Part shown: piece after piece, positions 7,387 through 14,224 of the stretch
How the letters are laid out: each line of letters starts with the position of its first letter
Position numbering within the stretch: the stretch's first letter is position 1
Assembly: GCA_018263405.1 (NCBI GenBank)
Contig: JAANXG010000095.1
Span: forward strand, 1 to 14,224
Length of the DNA stretch: 14,224 nt
Source of the DNA: Gammaproteobacteria bacterium
GTDB taxonomy: Bacteria; Pseudomonadota; Gammaproteobacteria; Arenicellales; JAANXG01
Direction of reading: 5' to 3'
Notes under the pieces: generated by a model
The model's input: the letters and a program-made list of their open reading frames with translations, nothing else
What the model was told of the DNA's origin: nothing
Database searches by the model: none
Translations under genes and position numbers: made by a program

Positions 7387-8574
7387 ATGAGCAAAGATCC
7401 AATCATTATCATCGGTGCCGCGCGCACGCCCGTGGGTTCTTTCCAGGGCAAGCTGGGCACCACCACTGCATCTCGGCTCGGCGGCGCCGCCATCCGTTCG
7501 GCGCTGGAGCGCGCCGGCGTCGAACCGGACGCTATCGAGGAAGTCATCATGGGCTGCGTCCTGCCCGCCGGCCAGGGCCAGGCGCCGGCTCGCCAGGCCT
7601 CGCTCGCGGCGGGCATTCCGCTCGGCGCCGGCTGCACCACCGTCAACAAGATGTGCGGCTCCGGCATGAAAGCGGCCATGCTCGGCCACGACTCGATCCG
7701 CGCCGGCACCAACCGCATCGTGGTGGCCGGCGGCATGGAAAGCATGAGCAGTGCCCCCTATCTTTTGCCCAAAGCCCGCAGCGGTTACCGCATGGGCCAC
7801 CAACAAGCGATGGATCACATGTTCCTGGACGGCCTGGAGGACGCCTACGACAAGGGACGGTTGATGGGTAGTTTCGCCGAGGACTGCGCCGACAAGTACG
7901 GCTTCACCCGCGAGGCCCAGGACGAGTTCGCCATCCGCTCCCTGACGCGCGCCATGCAGGCCAACGAAGACGGGACATTCGATAATGAAATCAGCCCGGT
8001 CACCGTGAAAACCCGCAAGGAAGAATTCGAGGTACGCATGGACGAGCAACCGTTCAACGTCAACTTGGAAAAGATTCCACGGTTGAAACCGGCTTTCCGG
8101 GAAGGCGGCACGGTGACGCCGGCCAACTCCAGCTCCATTTCCGATGGCGGGGCGGCGCTGGTGCTGACCACCGAGTCCCACGCCGATCGGATCCACGCCC
8201 GGCCCATCGCACGCATCCTGGGTCACAGCACGTTTGCCCACGAGCCGGGCTGGTTCACGACCGCGCCGGTGTCGGCCATCCGCAAGCTGCTGGAGCAGCT
8301 CGACTGGTCCGCCGACGACGTCGACCTTTACGAGATCAACGAAGCGTTCGCGGTAGTCACCATGGCGGCCATGGAGGAATTCAACCTACCGGCCGACAAG
8401 GTCAATATCCACGGCGGCGCTTGCGCCCTGGGTCACCCGATCGGCGCCTCCGGCGCCCGGATCGTGGTCACACTGTTGAACGCGCTGCAGGTGCAAGGCG
8501 GGAAACGCGGCCTGGCGTCGCTATGCATCGGCGGTGGCGAGGCCACCGCCCTGGCGGTAGAACTGGTTGTATAA
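7387..8574 (+). CDS. Acetyl-CoA acetyltransferase (thiolase)
   Basis: This 395-aa type II thiolase interconverts acetoacetyl-CoA and two acetyl-CoA, the terminal step after HMG-CoA is cleaved in leucine breakdown. The nucleophilic cysteine is C90 in NKMCGSGMKA. The other active-site residues are N and E in EINEAFAV, H350 in GHPIGASG and C380 in CIGGGEA, so the enzyme looks intact. N-terminal IIIIGAARTPVGSFQG is standard. The gene starts 57 bases after liuA on the same strand. An AtoB/PhaA-like biosynthetic-type thiolase is the closest general class. The operon suggests a degradative role, either here or on 2-methylacetoacetyl-CoA from isoleucine; the substrate cannot be fixed from sequence. 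It is the last metabolic gene before the toxin-antitoxin pair. Confidence 0.93.
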   Translation: MSKDPIIIIGAARTPVGSFQGKLGTTTASRLGGAAIRSALERAGVEPDAIEEVIMGCVLPAGQGQAPARQASLAAGIPLGAGCTTVNKMCGSGMKAAMLGHDSIRAGTNRIVVAGGMESMSSAPYLLPKARSGYRMGHQQAMDHMFLDGLEDAYDKGRLMGSFAEDCADKYGFTREAQDEFAIRSLTRAMQANEDGTFDNEISPVTVKTRKEEFEVRMDEQPFNVNLEKIPRLKPAFREGGTVTPANSSSISDGGAALVLTTESHADRIHARPIARILGHSTFAHEPGWFTTAPVSAIRKLLEQLDWSADDVDLYEINEAFAVVTMAAMEEFNLPADKVNIHGGACALGHPIGASGARIVVTLLNALQVQGGKRGLASLCIGGGEATALAVELVV

Positions 8575-8642
8575 TGATTGCTGCGGACTGCACGCCGGCG
8601 GGCGAGTAACGAAGTGACGCTTGACCGCGAGGGTGTATGCCT

Positions 8643-8673
8643 CCAAAATGGAACTGATATGGAACCATTTTGG
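8643..8673. promoter_or_regulatory. Probable operator of the vapBC-type pair
   Basis: CCAAAATGG (8643-8651) and CCATTTTGG (8665-8673) form a perfect 9-bp inverted repeat with a 13-base spacer. A direct repeat, ATGGAAC, lies within it. The site ends 8 bases before the antitoxin ATG. Antitoxins with ribbon-helix-helix domains usually bind such palindromes to repress their own operon, so this is a natural VapB site. It would also give the downstream liuB-liuD genes a second, toxin-antitoxin-controlled promoter. Function is inferred. Confidence 0.6.
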
Positions 8674-8681
8674 GCGAAATC

Positions 8682-8969
8682 ATGCCAAACCTTTCGATAA
8701 AGAACGTACCGGATGCAGTTGTCGAAAAGCTGCGCCGGCAGGCGACGCGAAATCATCGCTCCCTGCAAGGGGAATTGATGGCACTGGTGTGCCGGGTTGT
8801 AAATGAACCGGCCGGCCGGGAAGGGGCAGGCGGGCCGGTTCAGCCGTCCAGGGGCGGCACCAAAACTATTGATCAGATTGCGGCCGAACACCGCGCCCGG
8901 TGGAAGGAACCTTTTACGCAGGGACCGTTGGCGGTCGATACGATTCGAGCCGACCGGGATGCCCGCTGA
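8682..8969 (+). CDS. VapB/FitA-like ribbon-helix-helix antitoxin
   Basis: This 95-aa protein has an N-terminal ribbon-helix-helix DNA-binding domain, MPNLSIKNVPDAVVEKLRRQ followed by ATRNHRSLQGELMALV (residues 1-36), characteristic of FitA-like VapB antitoxins. The C-terminal tail (about 40-95) is Gly/Arg-rich and probably wraps the toxin. A TTG twelve bases upstream is also in frame, but the ATG at 8682 starts exactly where homology begins. Its stop codon overlaps the toxin start by 11 bases, the usual antitoxin-then-toxin arrangement. A 9-bp palindrome just upstream is a likely autoregulatory site. The gene sits inside the liu operon, between the thiolase (107 bases upstream) and liuB, which is unusual for a self-contained module. 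Confidence 0.88.
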   Translation: MPNLSIKNVPDAVVEKLRRQATRNHRSLQGELMALVCRVVNEPAGREGAGGPVQPSRGGTKTIDQIAAEHRARWKEPFTQGPLAVDTIRADRDAR

Positions 8970-9402
8970 AACACGGGGCGAATTGATTATCGCCGAACCG
9001 TTGGGGCATTATGCCAAGCGCCCACCGCTGGTCGGTGACTGCAGTGTACTGGCGGCGGTGCTCTTCGATGAGCCCGAGCGCAAACGCGCCGCCGACGCGT
9101 TGAGAGGGAAGGAGGTGTTTGCGCCTTTTCTTGTCGATCACGAACTGATCAGCGTCGCGCTTAAAAAAACGCACCAGGGCCTGGGAGAAGTTGTGCGCCA
9201 AGGACTGGCGGATCTTGCTGAACTCAAGATCACCCGCTGCCCCGTGGACGGGGTCGCGCAGTGGCGGGTAGCAATCGAGTGCGAATTATCAGCCTACGAT
9301 GCCGCTTATTTACAGCTCGCGCTGGACCTGCAAGCGCCACTGGTTACGTTCGATCGACGCCTTGGCCGGGCCGCCCAGCGTCTTCTGGGGAGTTCCCCAT
9401 GA
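8959..9402 (+). CDS. VapC-type PIN-domain ribonuclease toxin
   Basis: This 147-aa PIN-domain protein is the probable toxin of the pair. The four acidic residues of a PIN active site are present: D27 (VGDCSVLAAVLF), E62 (LVDHEL), D114 (SAYDAAYLQLA) and D132 (VTFDRRL). The module therefore appears catalytically intact. VapC enzymes are magnesium-dependent endoribonucleases that cut tRNA or rRNA; the target here is unknown. The ATG at 8959 overlaps the antitoxin end by 11 bases. The longer frame back to 8803 is rejected because its first 52 residues lie in the antitoxin gene and look like shadow translation. Its TGA at 9400-9402 overlaps an ATG starting a 5-codon ORF that leads directly into liuB. 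Confidence 0.88.
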   Translation: MPAETRGELIIAEPLGHYAKRPPLVGDCSVLAAVLFDEPERKRAADALRGKEVFAPFLVDHELISVALKKTHQGLGEVVRQGLADLAELKITRCPVDGVAQWRVAIECELSAYDAAYLQLALDLQAPLVTFDRRLGRAAQRLLGSSP

Positions 9403-9416
9403 CACGTTTGCCATGA
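9387..9416 (+). promoter_or_regulatory. Shine-Dalgarno plus 5-codon mini-ORF coupling vapC to liuB
   Basis: GGGGAG (9387-9392) lies 6 bases before an ATG at 9399 that overlaps the toxin stop as ATGA. This mini-ORF reads MTRLP and ends with TGA at 9414-9416, which overlaps the liuB ATG (9413) again as ATGA. liuB has no good Shine-Dalgarno sequence of its own. The arrangement would let ribosomes ending on vapC restart on the mini-ORF and then on liuB. The bases are plain to see; the function is inferred. Confidence 0.45.
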
Positions 9417-11020
9417 CCGTTCTGCGCTCCGACCTCGATACCCGCAGCTCCGAATACCAAGCTAATCGCGAAAACAACGAAGCCCTGGTCCAGGACCTGC
9501 GCGACCAAGCGGCGGAGATCGCCAAGGGCGGCGGCGAGCGTGCGCGGGAGAAACACATCGCGCGGGATAAGCTGCTGCCCCGCGACCGCGTCCAGGCGCT
9601 GCTCGACGTCGGCACGCCATTCCTCGAGCTGTCCCAGTTCGCGGCCTACGAGGTGTACGACGACCCGGTGCCCGCCGCCGGCGTGATCACCGGCATCGGC
9701 CGCATCCAGGACCGCGAATGCATGATTGTCGCCAACGACGCCACGGTGAAAGGCGGTACTTATTATCCCCTGACGGTGAAAAAACACGTGCGCGCCCAAG
9801 AGATTGCCGAGCAGAACCGCCTGCCCTGCGTGTACTTGGTCGACTCCGGCGGCGCCTTCCTGCCCGAGCAGGACGAAGTGTTCCCCGACCGCGACCACTT
9901 CGGCCGGATCTTTTTCAACCAGGCCAATATGTCCGCAAAAGGCATCCCGCAGATCGCGGTGGTCATGGGCTCGTGTACCGCGGGCGGCGCCTACGTCCCG
10001 GCCATGGCGGACGAGAGCATCATCGTCAAACAGCAGGGCACCATCTTTCTCGGCGGTCCGCCGCTGGTGAAAGCCGCCACCGGCGAGTCGGTAACAGCCG
10101 AAGAGCTCGGCGGTGCCGACGTTCATGCCCGCACCTCCGGTGTGGTAGACCACTACGCCAACGACGACCGCCACGCACTCGGCATCGCCCGGCAGATCGT
10201 GGCAGACCTGAATATCCGAAAGCAATACGACCTCGTTGTCCGCGAAACCCGGGAACCGGAGCTGGACCCGGAGGAGCTCCACGGTGTCATTCCCAACGAC
10301 ACCCGCAAACCCTACGACATACGCGAAGTCATCGGCCGAATGGTCGACGCCAGCGAGTTCGACGAGTTCAAGCAGCTCTATGGCACCACCCTCGTATGCG
10401 GCTTCGCCCACCTCCACGGCTATCCTGTGGGGATCCTGGCCAACAACGGCATCCTGTTCTCTGAATCGGCGCTCAAGGGCGCCCACTTTGTCGAGCTGTG
10501 CTGTCAGCGCCGTATCCCGCTGGTGTTCCTGCAGAATGTCACCGGCTTCATGGTCGGCAGGAAATACGAAGCCGGCGGCATCGCCCGCGACGGGGCCAAG
10601 ATGGTGACGGCCGTCTCCACCGCCCGGGTGCCGAAGTTCACGGTCATTGTCGGCGGCAGCTTCGGCGCCGGCAATTACGGCATGTGCGGCCGCGCCTACA
10701 ACCCTCGCTTCCTGTGGATGTGGCCCAACGCCCGCATTTCGGTCATGGGCGGTGAGCAGGCCGCCAACGTCCTGGCCCAGGTCAAGAAAGACAACCTGGA
10801 GGCCCGCGGCGAGAAATGGCCGGCCGGGGAAGAGAAAGCCTTTAAGCAGCCGATCCTCGAGCAATACGAACGCCAGGGCCATCCCTACTACGCCAGCGCA
10901 AGAATCTGGGACGATGGCATCATCGATCCAAAGGACACCCGAAAGGTCCTGGGCCTGGGACTGTCCGCGGCCCTGAACGCGCCCATCGAAGACACCCGCT
11001 TCGGCGTATTCCGGATGTGA
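9413..11020 (+). CDS. liuB: Methylcrotonyl-CoA carboxylase, carboxyltransferase (beta) subunit
   Basis: This 535-aa non-biotinylated subunit transfers CO2 from carboxybiotin on LiuD to 3-methylcrotonyl-CoA, giving 3-methylglutaconyl-CoA. It is full length for the family. The N-terminal acyl-CoA carboxyltransferase half contains GGGERAREKHIARDKLLPRD (39-58), ATVKGGTYYPLTVKKHVRAQ (110-129) and the oxyanion-hole segment MGSCTAGGAYVPAM (185-198). The C-terminal half has NNGILFSESALKGAHFVELC and GGSFGAGNYGMCGRAYNPRF (414-433). The GTYYPLTVKKHVRAQEIA and NPRFLWMWPNARISVMGGEQ stretches favour methylcrotonyl- over propionyl-CoA carboxylase. The ATG at 9413 is chosen because it begins at the family N-terminus; upstream frame lies in the toxin gene. 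It lacks its own strong ribosome binding site and appears coupled to the toxin-antitoxin pair upstream. Confidence 0.96.
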   Translation: MTVLRSDLDTRSSEYQANRENNEALVQDLRDQAAEIAKGGGERAREKHIARDKLLPRDRVQALLDVGTPFLELSQFAAYEVYDDPVPAAGVITGIGRIQDRECMIVANDATVKGGTYYPLTVKKHVRAQEIAEQNRLPCVYLVDSGGAFLPEQDEVFPDRDHFGRIFFNQANMSAKGIPQIAVVMGSCTAGGAYVPAMADESIIVKQQGTIFLGGPPLVKAATGESVTAEELGGADVHARTSGVVDHYANDDRHALGIARQIVADLNIRKQYDLVVRETREPELDPEELHGVIPNDTRKPYDIREVIGRMVDASEFDEFKQLYGTTLVCGFAHLHGYPVGILANNGILFSESALKGAHFVELCCQRRIPLVFLQNVTGFMVGRKYEAGGIARDGAKMVTAVSTARVPKFTVIVGGSFGAGNYGMCGRAYNPRFLWMWPNARISVMGGEQAANVLAQVKKDNLEARGEKWPAGEEKAFKQPILEQYERQGHPYYASARIWDDGIIDPKDTRKVLGLGLSAALNAPIEDTRFGVFRM

Positions 11021-11111
11021 CAGGACCGCAAGACCGGAGCTCAAGAAATCCAAAACAAACATACGGGAGAATCACGCACGTGCATTCCCCCCGGCGCCCA
11101 AAAAAGACGCG

Positions 11112-11136
11112 TCCCCTCTCCCATCGGGATGGGGAG
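11112..11136. repeat. Hairpin in the liuB-liuC intergenic stretch
   Basis: The 149-base gap between liuB and liuC contains TCCCC (11112-11116) complementary to GGGGA (11131-11135). The alternative pairing is CTCCCAT with ATGGGGAG across a CGGG loop, with one bulged G. No T-run follows, so it is not a classic intrinsic terminator. It resembles C-rich/G-rich extragenic palindromes of gammaproteobacteria and might adjust mRNA stability inside the operon. The rest of the gap shows nothing I recognise. Confidence 0.45.
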
Positions 11137-11169
11137 TCCGGCGGCAATCACCCCGCAAAAGTTAGTGCC

Positions 11170-11952
11170 ATGAATATAGAGTTAGATATCAGCGATCAAG
11201 TCGCCACCATCACCTTGAATCGACCGGAGATCCACAACGCTTTCGACGATCAATTGATCGCGGAGCTCAACAGGTCGCTGGAGAAAGTCGAGAATGACGA
11301 CAACGCGCGCCTGGTGGTACTCGCCGCCAACGGCAAGAGCTTCTCAGCCGGCGCGGACCTGAACTGGATGCGCCGCATGGCGGACTACGCCGAAGATGAA
11401 AACTTCAACGACGCCATGAAGCTCGCCGACATGTTGCAACGGCTGGACGAGCTGCGCAAACCGACCATCGCCAAGGTACAGGGCCACGCCTTTGGCGGCG
11501 GTGTCGGGCTGGTCGCCTGCTGCGATATCGCCGTGGCCGCGGAGCCGGCGAAGTTCTGTTTATCCGAAGTGCGCCTCGGACTGATACCATCGATCATCGG
11601 CCCCTTCGTGGTGCGGGCCATCGGCGCTCGGGAGGCGCGGCGATACTTCCAGACGGCTGAAAGATTCGATGCCGAGGAAGCGTGCCGGATCGGCCTGGTG
11701 CATCACACGGTAGCGCCAGTGAAGCTGGACGACGTCGCCGACGAGATCATCGGTAACCTGCTGCAGGGCGGCCCGGAGGCCCAGGCGGCCGCCAAGGCTT
11801 TCATCGCCCTGAACGACCAGGCGCCCATCAATAAGGAATTGCTGCGCGATGCCGCCAAGCGCATCGCCAACCTGCGTGCCTCCCCTGAAGGCAAGGAAGG
11901 TCTGTCGGCGTTCCTGGAAAAACGACCCCCCAAATGGCGTCCCGCTAATTAG
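11170..11952 (+). CDS. liuC: Methylglutaconyl-CoA hydratase (enoyl-CoA hydratase family)
   Basis: This 260-aa crotonase-fold enzyme hydrates 3-methylglutaconyl-CoA to HMG-CoA. The crotonase start VATITLNRPEIHNAFDDQLI, the first oxyanion block SFSAGADLNWMRRMA (57-71) and the second GHAFGGGVGLVACCDIAVAA (105-124) are clear. The glutamate corresponding to rat Glu164 is present in LSEVRLGLIPS (E133), but the Glu144 position is glycine (G113), as I recall for bacterial LiuC. The ATG at 11170 begins right at the fold. In-frame GTG codons at 11017 and 11080 would add 51 or 30 residues of basic, non-family sequence; GTG 11080 has a GGGAG upstream but I consider it unlikely. It lies 149 bases after liuB and 27 before liuD. 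Confidence 0.92.
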   Translation: MNIELDISDQVATITLNRPEIHNAFDDQLIAELNRSLEKVENDDNARLVVLAANGKSFSAGADLNWMRRMADYAEDENFNDAMKLADMLQRLDELRKPTIAKVQGHAFGGGVGLVACCDIAVAAEPAKFCLSEVRLGLIPSIIGPFVVRAIGAREARRYFQTAERFDAEEACRIGLVHHTVAPVKLDDVADEIIGNLLQGGPEAQAAAKAFIALNDQAPINKELLRDAAKRIANLRASPEGKEGLSAFLEKRPPKWRPAN

Positions 11953-11979
11953 CGCCGACGCAAAAACCGCCGCACGATC

Positions 11980-13973
<1,994 letters not shown>

Positions 13974-13977
<4 letters not shown>

Positions 13978-14114
13978 CAATCCGTTTAGCGGATGACAAA
14001 CACGAACGATTGAAGGCGTTGGAAAAATCACGTCACGTGAGCGTCAACAAGCTTATCGACGAGCTGTCTACAGCAGCCCTGGCTGAATACGACCCTAAGT
14101 ACCCTTGGGCATAA
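13974..14114 (+). CDS. Short ribbon-helix-helix (HicB-family-like) antitoxin, probably truncated
   Basis: This 46-aa ORF starts MTIRLADDKHERLKALEKSR and continues HVSVNKLIDELSTAALAEYD. It is a compact ribbon-helix-helix domain: a beta strand (2-6), helix 1 (8-20) and helix 2 (24-38). It resembles the small antitoxins often annotated HicB-family, which as I recall continue for another 15-35 residues after ALAEFD. Here the shared terminal repeat begins at 14095, so residues 41-46 and the stop are encoded by repeat DNA. That suggests the original C-terminal, toxin-binding tail has been cut off. No toxin gene is visible between it and the window end. It overlaps the liuD stop as ATGA and has a strong AGGAG. 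Whether it is a working regulator or a remnant is open. Confidence 0.7.
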
Positions 14115-14224
14115 ATACACACACGTTCAGCGGGATCGGAAAAGCCGATCGCCAAGGCACGCGAGCGCAGGACTGGCCCGGTCAATTCAAGCGAGCGTAA
14201 CGCCGGCGAGGGGCTTTTCCGACC
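14095..14224. repeat. Right copy of the 130-bp perfect inverted terminal repeat
   Basis: This is identical to the reverse complement of bases 1-130. Within it, GATCGG-AAAAG-CCGATC (14134-14150) forms a perfect local hairpin. TCGGAAAAGCC (14136-14146) also pairs with GGCTTTTCCGA (14212-14222), and TCGCC (14149-14153) with GGCGA (14205-14209) in register, so about 93 bases can fold back as an imperfect long hairpin. The first bases encode the end of the short antitoxin ORF; beyond 14114 I see no gene. Confidence 0.93.

Noticed and set aside
8530..8550. Perfect 9-bp stem with a 3-base loop near the end of the thiolase gene, possible terminator
   Set aside because: It encodes the conserved IGGGEAT active-site stretch, lies before the stop codon and has no T-run, so it is most likely a coding coincidence.
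8803..8958. N-terminal extension of the PIN toxin upstream of ATG 8959
   Set aside because: It lies inside the antitoxin gene in another frame and adds an Arg/Pro-rich stretch with no PIN features.
9344..11062. Long open frame on the minus strand opposite liuB, and a similar plus-strand frame at 2248-3798 opposite icmF
   Set aside because: Both lie wholly or mostly over well-recognised genes in high-GC DNA, have no recognisable domains and have low-complexity composition typical of antisense shadow frames.
11017..11169. N-terminal extension of liuC from GTG 11017 or 11080
   Set aside because: The extra residues are basic and unlike the family, and the crotonase fold starts directly after ATG 11170.

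Overview
The window is 14.2 kb of dense, GC-rich coding DNA, most likely from a gammaproteobacterium. Support for this comes from the LiuR-type MerR regulator and liu gene order of leucine catabolism, an LPS-type kinase gene, REP-like GGAGCGGCT sequences and the protein sequences themselves. It reads as a chromosomal catabolic locus, not a phage or plasmid. The order or genus cannot be named from the sequence alone.

Layout. (1) Bases 1-130 and 14095-14224 are a perfect 130-bp inverted repeat forming both ends of the window. (2) Bases 127-4929, minus strand: a fused B12-dependent acyl-CoA mutase of the IcmF type (1087 aa), then a Kdo/WaaP-like kinase and a small membrane methyltransferase of the ICMT class. 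(3) Bases 4930-5150: a divergent control region with a 16-bp perfect palindrome (5118-5133), a good LiuR operator candidate, and a REP-like hairpin. (4) Bases 5151-13977, plus strand: liuR, a PaaI-type hotdog thioesterase, isovaleryl-CoA dehydrogenase (liuA), an acetyl-CoA acetyltransferase, an inserted VapBC-type toxin-antitoxin pair, methylcrotonyl-CoA carboxylase carboxyltransferase subunit (liuB), methylglutaconyl-CoA hydratase (liuC) and the biotin-carrying subunit (liuD). (5) Bases 13974-14114: a short ribbon-helix-helix antitoxin-like ORF, overlapping the liuD stop and running into the terminal repeat.

How the genes work together. LiuA, LiuB+LiuD and LiuC carry isovaleryl-CoA from leucine or isovalerate to HMG-CoA. 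HMG-CoA lyase (liuE) is not in the window. The thiolase can finish acetoacetyl-CoA to acetyl-CoA. IcmF interconverts isobutyryl-CoA and n-butyryl-CoA, and members of its family also interconvert pivalyl-CoA and isovaleryl-CoA. Its position head-to-head with an isovaleryl-CoA dehydrogenase operon, across a probable shared operator, therefore suggests a route feeding branched acyl-CoAs into, or diverting them from, the leucine pathway.

The most unusual points are the terminal inverted repeat, the IcmF/liu pairing, the toxin-antitoxin pair inside the catabolic operon with a five-codon translational relay into liuB, and the truncated antitoxin whose ribosome binding site lies in a REP-like sequence. 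I found no tRNA, rRNA, CRISPR array, transposase gene or replication origin. No gene-free stretch exceeds 300 bases.
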